Origin: Leptolyngbya sp. Cla-17
GTDB lineage: Bacteria > Cyanobacteriota > Cyanobacteriia > Leptolyngbyales > Leptolyngbyaceae
Assembly: GCF_016807185.1 (NCBI RefSeq)
Contig: NZ_JAEVYN010000001.1
Coordinates: 1,424,781-1,488,780, forward strand
Length of the DNA: 64,000 nucleotides
Reading direction: 5' to 3'
Shown here: positions 9,029 to 17,450 of the stretch, in pieces
Numbering within the stretch: the stretch's first letter is position 1
How the letters are laid out: the number at the start of each line of letters is the position of its first letter
Program-made: the position numbers and the translations under genes
Notes under the pieces: generated by a model
Seen by the model: only the letters and a program-made list of their open reading frames with translations
What the model was told of the DNA's origin: nothing
The model's database searches: none

Positions 9029-9889
9029 GTGACTTCAACTGAGAAAGGCTGTCAGCCAAGAACGCTATACATCGTTGGAACGCCGATCGGCAATCTGGAA
9101 GACATGACCTTTCGGGCAGTACGAATTTTGCAAGGCGTGGATGCGATCGCCGCCGAAGACACGCGCCACACAGGGAAATTGCTGCACCACTTCCAAATCA
9201 CCACACCCCAAGTCAGCTATCACGAGCACAACCTCATCACTCGCACCGTGGAACTGGTAGAGCGGCTGCAACAAGGGCAGGCGATCGCCTTGGTCAGCGA
9301 TGCCGGAATGCCGGGAATTTCCGATCCGGGCTATGAGTTGGTCAAAGCCTGTGTAGAAGTAGGGCTAACTGTCGTGCCAATTCCGGGGTGCAGTGCAGTC
9401 GTGGCAGCCTTAATCGCTTCGGGATTACCCAGCGATCGCTTTGTGTTTGAAGGCTTTCTTCCCGCCAAGCCCAAAGACCGTCGCACCCATTTAGAACGGC
9501 TCAAATCTGAGTCGCGCACCCTGGTTTTTTATGAAGCGCCCCATCGGTTACGGCAAACCCTGCAAGATTTGCTGATGTTGGGCGACGATCGCGCGATCGT
9601 TTTGGCACGAGAACTCACTAAGCTGCACGAAGAGTTTTGGCGTGGCACGATTGCTGAAGCCATTGACCACTACCGCGATCGTGACCCGATAGGCGAATTT
9701 ACCCTCGTGCTTGCAGGCGCGGAACTCAACCCGTTAATACTTTCAGATGATGCCCTCAAAATCGAACTACAAGCATTACTCAGCCAGGGGCATTCTCGCT
9801 CCGAAGCCAGCCGTCAACTTGCTCAGCAAACCGCCCTACCCCGTCGCCAAATTTACCAGTTAGCCTTATCTCTACCAAACAACCCCTAA
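9029..9889 (+). CDS. rsmI: 16S rRNA (cytidine1402-2'-O)-methyltransferase RsmI
   Basis: 286 residues with a GTG start. It has the tetrapyrrole-methylase fold of RsmI: YIVGTPIGNLEDMTFRA at the N terminus, AAEDTRHTGKLL, DAGMPGISDPG in the middle and the ribosomal-pocket stretch SGLPSDRFVFEGFLP. It uses S-adenosylmethionine to methylate the ribose of C1402 in the decoding centre. The C-terminal helical domain ends in a segment (SRSEASRQLAQQTALPRRQI) typical of full-length RsmI. The frame has no internal ATG before the first motif, which supports the GTG start. Confidence 0.95.
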   Translation: MTSTEKGCQPRTLYIVGTPIGNLEDMTFRAVRILQGVDAIAAEDTRHTGKLLHHFQITTPQVSYHEHNLITRTVELVERLQQGQAIALVSDAGMPGISDPGYELVKACVEVGLTVVPIPGCSAVVAALIASGLPSDRFVFEGFLPAKPKDRRTHLERLKSESRTLVFYEAPHRLRQTLQDLLMLGDDRAIVLARELTKLHEEFWRGTIAEAIDHYRDRDPIGEFTLVLAGAELNPLILSDDALKIELQALLSQGHSRSEASRQLAQQTALPRRQIYQLALSLPNNP

Positions 9890-9970
9890 AAATTTAACTG
9901 AGATTTCATCCAATCAGTAGGGGCTAGTCAGATCTGGGAACACTAACCACAACCCAGATTATCAATCACC

Positions 9971-10303
9971 ATGCAAAAGCTATTTGGCATTCTATTTCTA
10001 CTGGCAGGCACCTACTTTTTGGGTCAAAACGTGATTTTTTCGACCTACTTCTCACCTTTTTTCTGGGGAAGTCTTCCAGCCGTCGGCTCGATTTTGTCTT
10101 TGATGATTGGGATCATCTGTTTAGTGGTTTTTCCAAGGCAGACCAAAAGTTTTGGCTGGATTTTTCTCGTCATGGGAATTGTGTCGGTGTTTCTCAGCAG
10201 CGGTGTGTCCCTCAGGCCCACGAGCTTATGGAATTTTGTAGTAGCGTTTACGGCTCTTACCGTTGGCTACCGACTGTTGACCGCTCGTCGCCTGAGATTT
10301 TGA
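9971..10303 (+). CDS. Small integral membrane protein, unknown function
   Basis: 110 residues with about four hydrophobic segments (4-24, 37-57, 60-77, 83-103) and a basic C terminus (TARRLRF). No family or motif is recognised. It lies 81 bases after rsmI on the same strand and could be cotranscribed. Confidence 0.6.
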   Translation: MQKLFGILFLLAGTYFLGQNVIFSTYFSPFFWGSLPAVGSILSLMIGIICLVVFPRQTKSFGWIFLVMGIVSVFLSSGVSLRPTSLWNFVVAFTALTVGYRLLTARRLRF

Positions 10304-10365
10304 TCGCAAGGGTAAAGTTGGCTAGCGATCTTACTAGAAGTCTTGAATTTGAAGCCAAACCGCGT

Positions 10366-10773
10366 TTACCTAGACTGATCAATTGGTTCCGATAGCTGAC
10401 ACTGTGTGTCTGACCACAGGATGCACCCTGCCAAACCCAATTCTGGGCGATCGTGGTAGGCCTCGCTCGCAACCCATACAGTCACGGTACGATCCAGCCC
10501 AACCTGATATAGATAGTCTGCTGTGGCCTTGTAGTGAATGCCGACGCGAATGTTAGAAAAGTCATCTTCGCAAGTGGCATAACCAAAGCGGATGGTGATT
10601 TGGGCAACCAGACATTCTGGCGTGTCAATATACTCACCAAAGGTATCTCGCTCTTTCCAAAAGGTATCCAAAAATTTCTTTAGGTTGGGTAAAAGCTTAT
10701 GAGGGGCACCGCCCCGTGTACCGTAGATGATGGCGGGATTGTTTTCAACGATGATGTGATAAGAATGGGGCAT
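10366..10773 (-). CDS. Conserved-looking soluble hypothetical protein
   Basis: 135 residues with no signal peptide or membrane segment. It contains patterned hydrophobic strands (SYHIIVENNPAIIYG, TVTVWVASEAYHD) and two cysteines near the C terminus. No domain is recognised. It lies 93 bases downstream of apcF on the same strand, so read-through from the phycobilisome gene is possible; no strong terminator was found in between. Confidence 0.55.
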   Translation of the reverse strand: MPHSYHIIVENNPAIIYGTRGGAPHKLLPNLKKFLDTFWKERDTFGEYIDTPECLVAQITIRFGYATCEDDFSNIRVGIHYKATADYLYQVGLDRTVTVWVASEAYHDRPELGLAGCILWSDTQCQLSEPIDQSR

Positions 10774-10866
10774 CGTTCAGGTTATTTATCTTAAACATGA
10801 ATAGGGCATGGGCGATCGCGGGATAAACCGCTCTACACCCATACCCCACTTTAGAAAATTTCCGGA

Positions 10867-11376
10867 CTAGATGTTTGTCTCGCTCAATTCGCGAGTCATG
10901 TAATCAAAGGGTTGATCTAGTAGGCTACCAACCGGAATTCCAGCCATTGCCACTTGCTCTTTCACAATTTCCTTCATTATTTGGATGCCGTAGACGGTAG
11001 AGCCAATAGGCACCGCCAAGGAATTATAGGTTTCCCGCAAACCTTCTAGCACCCGCTCGTCTAATACATCAGTATCACCTGCCACCAATGCATAGCTGGC
11101 ATAGCGCAGGTAATAATCCATATCTCTGAGACAAGCCGCATACCGACGAGTGGTGTAAGCATTACCACCGGGACGAATCAACTCGGGCAATTCTTCAAAC
11201 AAGCGTAATCCTGCCTGTTTAACGATTTCCGCTGCATTCGCGTTAATCACGGCGGCGGCTTTTACGCGCAGCATTCCCGTATCAAAATAGGACTTCAACC
11301 GATCCATGGCATCCCGGTCTAAGTATCGACCGGTATTGTCATAGTTTTTAATGAGGCTTGTAACTGCGTCGCGCAT
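10867..11376 (-). CDS. apcF: Allophycocyanin beta-18 core-linker subunit
   Basis: 169 residues. It belongs to the allophycocyanin beta family and matches ApcF rather than ApcB in its N terminus (MRDAVTSLIKNYDNTGRYLD) and its length. The phycocyanobilin-binding cysteine is in YAACLRDMDYYLRYASYAL, and the nearby asparagine that is methylated in beta subunits is in the RPGGNAYTTRR stretch. ApcF pairs with the core-membrane linker ApcE in the phycobilisome core and helps pass energy to the photosystems. It is a single gene, transcribed away from glnA. Confidence 0.93.
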   Translation of the reverse strand: MRDAVTSLIKNYDNTGRYLDRDAMDRLKSYFDTGMLRVKAAAVINANAAEIVKQAGLRLFEELPELIRPGGNAYTTRRYAACLRDMDYYLRYASYALVAGDTDVLDERVLEGLRETYNSLAVPIGSTVYGIQIMKEIVKEQVAMAGIPVGSLLDQPFDYMTRELSETNI

Positions 11377-11644
11377 TGAACCGTTCCCCCAGGAATTATC
11401 AATAGTTCAAAAATAAATGCTTTTGGTTATCTCTAACCGAGTGTTCGTGAGCGCTCTACAGATCGCGATCGACTCAACTCAGTACAGCCAGTTTATCATG
11501 ACCTGGCAACCCTACAACCCCTATATCTAGCCTGTTTTGGCGTGTAAAGAGATATTGAGAAAGGGCGCGATCGCAGCTATTTATGCTCTCTAAAATTACT
11601 CCTTTCTCAATCAAGGCTCACGCCTGTTTTAACGAATTCACTTT
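11377..11644. other. apcF-glnA intergenic region, apcF-proximal part
   Basis: No gene is visible. It should hold the apcF promoter, but no confident -35/-10 pair was found. The one clear structure is an inverted repeat: ATTGAGAAAGG at 11554-11564 and CCTTTCTCAAT at 11601-11611, separated by 36 bases. It could be an operator, a remnant of a mobile element, or a weak hairpin. Confidence 0.5.
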
Positions 11645-11658
11645 GTAGTTTTTGATAC
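11645..11658 (+). promoter_or_regulatory. NtcA binding site upstream of glnA
   Basis: The sequence GTA-GTTTTTGA-TAC exactly fits the NtcA consensus GTA-N8-TAC, and with flanks it is TGTA-N8-TACA. NtcA is the global nitrogen regulator that activates glnA in cyanobacteria when 2-oxoglutarate is high. The site ends 22 bases before a -10 box, the spacing of class II NtcA-activated promoters. Confidence 0.9.
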
Positions 11659-11680
11659 AAAATTCGAGCAGGTCACTCTT

Positions 11681-11686
11681 TAGGAT
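11681..11686 (+). promoter_or_regulatory. -10 box of the NtcA-activated glnA promoter
   Basis: TAGGAT fits the TAN3T pattern of cyanobacterial NtcA promoters, 22 bases after the TAC half-site. Transcription would start near 11692-11695, giving a leader of about 125 bases. The leader contains two stem-loops: AGCATC/GATGCT at 11693-11706, and CTGTTTCC/GGAAACAG at 11770-11793. The ribosome site AAGGAG precedes the glnA ATG. Confidence 0.8.
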
Positions 11687-11817
11687 CATTCAAGCATCGT
11701 GATGCTGTAGCCTCATTAGACCAGCCCTTCGTAACATTAACTACGCCGCTGGAATTCTGACTGCTTTTTCTGTTTCCCAGCATTTGGAAACAGCCCGCAC
11801 GAATTAAGGAGTATTTC

Positions 11818-13236
11818 ATGACAACCCCGCAGGAAATCCTGGAATGGATCAAGCGTGACAACATTCAGATGATTGATCTGAAGTTTATTGATACACCAGG
11901 AATTTGGCAGCACTTAACGCTGTACCAAGACATGATCGATGCAGATAGCTTTACAGCTGGTGTTGCCTTTGACGGATCGAGCATCCGGGGCTGGAAAGCC
12001 ATCAACGACTCAGATATGGCGATGGTGCCTGATCCAAACACGGCTTGGATCGATCCGTTTATGGAAGAGCCAACCTTGAGTATGATTTGCAGCATTGTGG
12101 AGCCGAGAACCGGGCAACCCTACAGCCGTGACCCTCGCTCCATTGCAAACAAAGCCGTTGAGGCAGTCAAGGCAGCCGGATTAGGCGATACAGTCTACTT
12201 CGGGCCTGAAGCCGAATTCTTTGTGTTTGATAACGTTCAGTTCGATCAAACACAAAATGAGGGTTACTACAAGGTTGATAGCGTTGAGGCAGCTTGGAAC
12301 TCTGGGCGGAAAGAACCAGGCGGCAACTTGGGCTATAAGGTTCGCAACAAGGAAGGCTATTTCCCAGTCTCTCCCACAGACACGCTGCAAGACATGCGAA
12401 CCGAAATGTTGCTGACCATGAAGGATTGTGGGGTGCCGATCGAAAAGCACCACCATGAAGTGGCAACAGCGGGTCAGTGTGAATTGGGCTTTCGGTTTGC
12501 GCCGTTGGTGCAGGCAGCCGATTTTCTGATGACCTACAAATATTGCATCAAGAATGTGGGCAAGAAGTATGGCAAATCAGTCACCTTTATGCCAAAACCG
12601 GTATTTGGCGATAACGGCACGGGGATGCACTGCCACCAATCGATTTGGAAAGATGGGCAACCCACTTTCTTCGGCGATGGCTATGCTCAACTGAGCCAAA
12701 CTGCCCTGTGGTACATTGGCGGCTTGCTCAAACATGCGCCTTCAATCCTGGCGTTTACCAACCCAACTACTAACTCCTACAAGCGCTTAGTGCCCGGTTT
12801 TGAAGCTCCAGTAAACCTGGCATATTCTCAGGGCAATCGCTCTGCCTCCATTCGGATTCCCTTAACAGGCGATAGTCCTAAGGCAAAACGGTTAGAATTC
12901 CGCTGTCCTGATGCCTCTTGCAATCCTTACTTGGCATTTGCGGCAATGGTTTGTGCGGGCTTGGATGGGATTAAGAACCAAATTGATCCGGGCAGCCCCT
13001 TGGATGTCGATATCTATGAGCTTAGCCCTGAAGAACTGTCAAAAATTCCGTCCACTCCAGCTTCTTTGATGGATGCGCTGAAGAATTTGGAGCGAGATCA
13101 CGAGTTCTTGCTTGCTGGTGGCGTGTTTACTGAAGACTTCATTGAAAACTGGATTAGCTATAAACTCGATCGCGAAGTGATTCCCATGAGCATTCGTCCT
13201 CATCCCTATGAGTTTATGCTTTACTACGATTGCTAA
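11818..13236 (+). CDS. glnA: Glutamine synthetase type I
   Basis: 472 residues, the normal GSI length. Glutamine synthetase joins ammonium to glutamate with ATP, the entry step of the GS-GOGAT cycle. Active-site blocks are present: the N-terminal loop FDGSSIRGW, FGPEAEFFVFD, the ATP/metal block DNGTGMHCHQSIWKDG, and NPTTNSYKRLVPGFEAP with NRSASIRIP. The adenylylation-loop region reads DVDIYELSPEELSKIPSTP; in cyanobacteria the enzyme is controlled by the small inactivating factors IF7/IF17 (not in this window) rather than by adenylylation. Expression is probably driven by the NtcA site upstream, and a strong palindromic terminator follows. Confidence 0.97.
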   Translation: MTTPQEILEWIKRDNIQMIDLKFIDTPGIWQHLTLYQDMIDADSFTAGVAFDGSSIRGWKAINDSDMAMVPDPNTAWIDPFMEEPTLSMICSIVEPRTGQPYSRDPRSIANKAVEAVKAAGLGDTVYFGPEAEFFVFDNVQFDQTQNEGYYKVDSVEAAWNSGRKEPGGNLGYKVRNKEGYFPVSPTDTLQDMRTEMLLTMKDCGVPIEKHHHEVATAGQCELGFRFAPLVQAADFLMTYKYCIKNVGKKYGKSVTFMPKPVFGDNGTGMHCHQSIWKDGQPTFFGDGYAQLSQTALWYIGGLLKHAPSILAFTNPTTNSYKRLVPGFEAPVNLAYSQGNRSASIRIPLTGDSPKAKRLEFRCPDASCNPYLAFAAMVCAGLDGIKNQIDPGSPLDVDIYELSPEELSKIPSTPASLMDALKNLERDHEFLLAGGVFTEDFIENWISYKLDREVIPMSIRPHPYEFMLYYDC

Positions 13237-13254
13237 ATCATCCTCAATGGTTTG

Positions 13255-13293
13255 CCAAGCAGCAGGAGCGATCGCTCCTGCTGCTTGGTTTTT
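13255..13293 (+). terminator. glnA terminator, 34-base perfect palindrome plus T run
   Basis: The segment 13255-13288 (CCAAGCAGCAGGAGC, GATC, then the exact complement) is fully palindromic and is followed by TTTTT, beginning 18 bases after the glnA stop. The centre of the palindrome is a HIP1 octamer. It would form a long GC-rich stem and should end the glnA transcript; the downstream methyltransferase then needs its own promoter. Confidence 0.88.
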
Positions 13294-13426
13294 ATCGCAC
13301 ACTTCTAGATTCCGTACTGATCCTTGAGACTCAACAGCCATTTTTGGCATTCATCTAAAGAGCGATACCTGTTTAAAGAGAATTCGTTACACTTATTTAC
13401 AGTACTTCTCAGTTCTCTTTGCAGCT

Positions 13427-14530
13427 ATGTCTGAACCCTTAACAAAGCTGGCATACCAAGCCTTTCACCAAGGAAAAAGCTACTTTGGTCTTGCCCATAA
13501 AGCTTTAAGCACCCAGTTCCTCAATCTTGTTGCACACCCTCCAGAACAGCGTGCCTCTCCTATTCCTGTAGAGCTTTTGTTGAAAATTCAAAAGCGGTTG
13601 ACCAAGATTAACGAAACGGACTGGCAAGATGCCGAAAAAGGAATCTACCCAGCAAGTTTGTTGTTGGAAAATGATTGGCAAGATTTTTTTCGCCACTATC
13701 CCTTATTGTGGTTCGACATGCCTGCTACTTGGGAGCGGGCAAACCAGAAGCGCTATCAAGAATTTTCTCAAGATGTTGATACCAGCATTTACCCTAGCTA
13801 TTACACGCAGAACTTTCATCACCAAACCGATGGCTACTTGAGTGAGTGGTCTGCAAATCTGTACGACGTACAGGTAGATATTTTGTTTAATGGCGCAGCC
13901 GATGCGATGCGTCGCCGTGTGCTAGCACCGCTGAAGCAAGGTCTACAGACTTTTAGCAACCTCGATCCCCGACAGGTGCGAGTGTTGGATGTGGCATCGG
14001 GCACGGGGCGTACCTTGAAATTCATTCGCAGCATGTTGCCTAAAGCGTCTTTGCACGGCGTTGATCTTTCTTCTGCTTACCTGAGAAAAGCAAATCAACA
14101 CCTTTCTCAACAGTCTGGCGAATTGCCTCAACTGATCCAGGCAAATGCTGAAGAGTTACCCTATCTCGATAACTATTTTCATGGGACAACCTGCGTGTTT
14201 TTGTTTCATGAGCTACCACCAGCCGTGCGCCAGCAAGTAATTAATGAGTGCTTTCGGGTGACAAAACCGGGCGGAGTGTTTGTCATTTGCGACTCAATTC
14301 AACTGAGTGATTCGCCAGAAATGGCTCCAGTTATGGATAGCTTTGCTGCTATGTTTCACGAGCCTTACTATCGTCATTACGCTAGTGATGATTTGGTTAG
14401 CCGTCTACAAGATGCTGGCTTTACTACTGTGACTGAGGAAGTTCACTTTATGAGTAAGTATTTGATCGCTCATAAACCGATCGCAACCGAGCAACAGGCT
14501 AACAAAATTGCTGAGGCTGCTATTACATAA
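13427..14530 (+). CDS. Class I SAM-dependent methyltransferase
   Basis: 367 residues. An N-terminal region of about 180 residues without a recognised fold precedes a Rossmann methyltransferase domain: motif I VLDVASGTGRTLKF near residue 188, the acidic SAM-binding residue in LHGVDLS, and a later FRVTKPGGVFVICD strand. The C-terminal motif FAAMFHEPYYRHYASDDL and the long N-terminal extension recall cyanobacterial enzymes annotated only as class I methyltransferases. The substrate is unknown. Confidence 0.8.
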   Translation: MSEPLTKLAYQAFHQGKSYFGLAHKALSTQFLNLVAHPPEQRASPIPVELLLKIQKRLTKINETDWQDAEKGIYPASLLLENDWQDFFRHYPLLWFDMPATWERANQKRYQEFSQDVDTSIYPSYYTQNFHHQTDGYLSEWSANLYDVQVDILFNGAADAMRRRVLAPLKQGLQTFSNLDPRQVRVLDVASGTGRTLKFIRSMLPKASLHGVDLSSAYLRKANQHLSQQSGELPQLIQANAEELPYLDNYFHGTTCVFLFHELPPAVRQQVINECFRVTKPGGVFVICDSIQLSDSPEMAPVMDSFAAMFHEPYYRHYASDDLVSRLQDAGFTTVTEEVHFMSKYLIAHKPIATEQQANKIAEAAIT

Positions 14531-14701
14531 ACCTCCTGAAGCAGTTTGAGTTAAACGCTAAAATTTTGAGGAAGTAGAAGACCTGCTGGCGACCTAGGCG
14601 ATCGACAATAATGTAGACCCATTGAGTCTTTAGCGGAAGAAAAGATCGTAAGCTAAAGACTCAAGCTTCCAGACATTTCACTTAATCTCCCAGAAATCCC
14701 T

Positions 14702-15163
14702 ATGGTTCAAACAATTCCCAATGATGAGTCAACAAGCCAAGTTGAGACCAATGCCTCCAGCAACTTGGTAGAAGTGATTGAGACGGTAATTGATAGTCTG
14801 GATAGTGATCAAACAGCGATGGTCAACCGTAGTGAAGAAGAGCACGTTTGGAAATTCAAATACGGCACCGTGGAGGTCTTTGTCCAACTTACGGGGTTAT
14901 TGGAAGAAGACACGCTAACGGTGTGGGCAGGAGTGCTAAAACTACCTGCCAAGGATGAGCCAAAGTTAATGCGTCATCTTCTAGAGAAAAATTGGTCTGA
15001 CACCTTGGAAGCACGATTTGGCATTGTGAATAATGAGGTTGTGGTGGTCACTAATCGGTCGATCGCGGATCTTTCTCCCAGCGAACTATCCCGTGCCATT
15101 ACCATTGTTGCCACGATCGCCGATGAAATTGACGAACCCCTAGTTGCAGAGTTTGGAATTTAG
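14702..15163 (+). CDS. YbjN-domain / secretion-chaperone-fold protein
   Basis: 153 residues, acidic and soluble. After a 25-residue disordered start, the sequence follows the YbjN/type III chaperone-like pattern: a helix (LVEVIETVIDSL), strands (HVWKFKYGTVEVFVQL, LTVWAGVLKLP), a helix (EPKLMRHLLEKNW), strands with EARFGIVNNEVVVVTNR, and a C-terminal helix. Proteins of this kind probably bind other proteins; no partner can be named. Confidence 0.65.
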   Translation: MVQTIPNDESTSQVETNASSNLVEVIETVIDSLDSDQTAMVNRSEEEHVWKFKYGTVEVFVQLTGLLEEDTLTVWAGVLKLPAKDEPKLMRHLLEKNWSDTLEARFGIVNNEVVVVTNRSIADLSPSELSRAITIVATIADEIDEPLVAEFGI

Positions 15164-15209
15164 GCAATCAGTAATCGTTCAGAGTTCGAGCCTTAAACGC
15201 TAAAACTTT

Positions 15210-15953
15210 ATGCCCCTTTGGCGGTTAATTCCACCTTTTCAAGCATCAGGCGTGGTTCATATGACATTGGATGCTTGGCTGTTTGAACGGCACATTCAGG
15301 GGCATCATCCACCAACCTTGCGGTTTTATACCTGGGAACCTGCGGCAATTTCCCTGGGTTATCATCAGCGGAACTATCCCGATCATTGGAATAATCTGAC
15401 GTGGCAGGGGCGATCGCTGGATATTGTGCAACGCCCCACTGGAGGACGGGCAGTACTTCATCAGGGTGATTTAACCTATGCCGTAATCACGTCTGGATTG
15501 AGTGGCAATCGCATGGAAAGCTATCGGCAGATTTGTGAGTTTTTGATTCAGGGGTGGCGATCGCTTGGTGTGGAGTTGCAATATGGCACAGCAGGACGCG
15601 GTTATATTCACAATTCCAACTGCTTTGGTACTGCAACCGCAGCCGATTTAACGATGCCCAATGGCTTCAAACTGATTGGCAGCGCCCAACTGCGACGCGG
15701 CGGTATCATCTTACAGCATGGCTCTATTCGATTAAACCCTGATGTCACCCTATTTCAGCAAGTTTTCCAGTCAGACCCTATCGAGCCAATCTTCCCTGAC
15801 TCCTTGCTAAAAAAAATATCTGTGGAGCAAATCATTTCTGCCCTGACGGAATCTGCCAAGGCTTGTTTTGATGTTGATTTTCACCATCAACCCCTTTCCG
15901 AAGCAGAATGGAACGTCCTGTCCGAGCTTCCAATCCCGAACTCGCAACCCTGA
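15210..15953 (+). CDS. Lipoate-protein ligase A family protein
   Basis: 247 residues. It has the biotin/lipoate A/B transferase fold: the N-terminal LRFYTWEPAAISLGYHQ, then the conserved loop RPTGGRAVLHQGDLTYAVI (motif RRxTGGGxVxHD), and the lysine motif KLIGSAQLRRGGIILQHGSI. Members attach lipoate or octanoate to E2 or GcvH proteins. No small LplA accessory domain is visible, so an octanoyl- or lipoyl-transferase is also possible. Confidence 0.82.
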   Translation: MPLWRLIPPFQASGVVHMTLDAWLFERHIQGHHPPTLRFYTWEPAAISLGYHQRNYPDHWNNLTWQGRSLDIVQRPTGGRAVLHQGDLTYAVITSGLSGNRMESYRQICEFLIQGWRSLGVELQYGTAGRGYIHNSNCFGTATAADLTMPNGFKLIGSAQLRRGGIILQHGSIRLNPDVTLFQQVFQSDPIEPIFPDSLLKKISVEQIISALTESAKACFDVDFHHQPLSEAEWNVLSELPIPNSQP

Positions 15954-15961
15954 AACCCTCT

Positions 15962-17179
15962 CTATTTTTCCGCTGCTTCTATCGCTGACTGGGCTAGGGC
16001 TGCAATTTGAAAGCCAGGTGGATAGGTGCCATCTTCTTTAATTTGCTTGATCAGGCTATCGGTAATCGGCATTTTTAGCTTCTGTGTCAAAGCTCGGACA
16101 ATATCACCGCGATCAATGACTCCAGAAACCGCGCCCGCTGGAGACAAAACCGTCATCCGCCGCGAAGCATCTGTTTCCAACTGTTGAATCACTGTTGCTA
16201 AAGGCGTAGCTTCCTCAACAGTGGCAATCGTGTCCAGTGGGTGAATGATTGGAGCCAGGGTCTCTCTTTCCCAACGGCTGCGTTCTACCGATTGCAGATC
16301 ATCCGATGCAACTAATCCCCGATAGCGCCCATCGGAAGACGCGAAGTACACTTCGGGCTGAGCAGCCAATAGCAGGTACTTATCGGCGAACTCACGCAGA
16401 GTCATGTTGGCATCAACCACCCGAAACTCACGAGTCATGGCATCGCTAGCTTTAAGGGAAAGCAATGTTTCCTGCATTTCCGTCATGCGATCATAGCCGC
16501 CTGCATTTTGAATGCCGAACCAGCCAAGTAGCATAAACCATAAGCCATTGCTAGCACCTGATAGCAGCGAAAAACCACCTAAGGCGATCGCGCTCCAGCC
16601 TAAAACAGAGCCAGCTCTTGCCGCCCAGCGCACCCCCTTAAATCGGCTTCCCGTCGCTTTCCAAACGGCTGCTTTCACTACTTGTCCACCATCGAGCGGT
16701 AAACCAGGCAGCAGGTTAAAAAGTGCCAAGATCAGATTTGTTGTTGCCAAATATTGGGCAATTACGTTGATTGGAGTATTGACACCAGGAGAAACATTTG
16801 CAAAAAGTGCTAATAAGAGCGCTAGGACTAAGCTAACCGCAGGACCCGCGATCGCCACCTGAAAGGCTTTGCCAGGAGTTTTTGATTCTCGCTCGATTGA
16901 GGCAACCCCACCAAACAAAAACAGCTTGATTGAAGTGACCTTAATTCCTTGCGATAACGCCACTAAACTGTGACCCAGTTCATGCAGCAGCACCGAGCCA
17001 AAAAATAAGAGTGCCATCGCGAACGCTGACAGGTAAACCGTGGAAACGCTCCACTCCGGATACCTTAACTGCCAATTGGATGCAGTGGGCAGCGCAATCA
17101 AAAACAAAATAACGAACCAGGACAGATCAATGTAGAAGGGAATGCCAAACAATGATCCAATCCGCCAACCTGACTGCAT
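15962..17179 (-). CDS. Site-2 protease family (M50) membrane metalloprotease with CBS pair
   Basis: 405 residues. The zinc motif HELGH is at 66-70 within a hydrophobic helix, and the third ligand motif LFNLLPGLPLDGGQV follows near residue 160. About six membrane segments fill the first 235 residues. The cytoplasmic C-terminal part (about 240-380) is a pair of CBS domains (SDAMTREFRVVDANMTLREF and AGAVSGVIDRGDIVRAL), which bind adenosyl ligands in other proteins. Such enzymes cut membrane-bound substrates such as anti-sigma factors; the substrate here is unknown. It ends eight bases from the convergent ligase gene. Confidence 0.9.
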   Translation of the reverse strand: MQSGWRIGSLFGIPFYIDLSWFVILFLIALPTASNWQLRYPEWSVSTVYLSAFAMALLFFGSVLLHELGHSLVALSQGIKVTSIKLFLFGGVASIERESKTPGKAFQVAIAGPAVSLVLALLLALFANVSPGVNTPINVIAQYLATTNLILALFNLLPGLPLDGGQVVKAAVWKATGSRFKGVRWAARAGSVLGWSAIALGGFSLLSGASNGLWFMLLGWFGIQNAGGYDRMTEMQETLLSLKASDAMTREFRVVDANMTLREFADKYLLLAAQPEVYFASSDGRYRGLVASDDLQSVERSRWERETLAPIIHPLDTIATVEEATPLATVIQQLETDASRRMTVLSPAGAVSGVIDRGDIVRALTQKLKMPITDSLIKQIKEDGTYPPGFQIAALAQSAIEAAEK

Positions 17180-17450
17180 ACGGTTACCTTAATGCCTATC
17201 TTTCTAGGATAAGTGAGCCAGAGGGGAAATGGCGCAGCAAGAGGAGTAAAGAGACAGTGGATGATGGACTAATTACTTTAGCTCCTAGTTCTAGCAAATT
17301 CCTCTAGCCAAGCGTTCTTATTCTTTCGCAAAGCGCGATCGCTTGCATCTATTTATCTAACGAGATAGTCGCTCAGAGTCTTCAGTAAACGCTGATGCCG
17401 CTCCAACAAGATACTGCCAATAGCACCAAGCACTCTGTCCACCAACGTCT

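Noticed and set aside
10867..11376. apcB (allophycocyanin beta)
   Set aside because: Length and the N-terminal sequence fit ApcF (beta-18) better, and no apcA or apcC adjoins it.
11687..11817. Glutamine riboswitch in the glnA leader
   Set aside because: The conserved bases I would expect in that aptamer were not seen; only simple hairpins are present.
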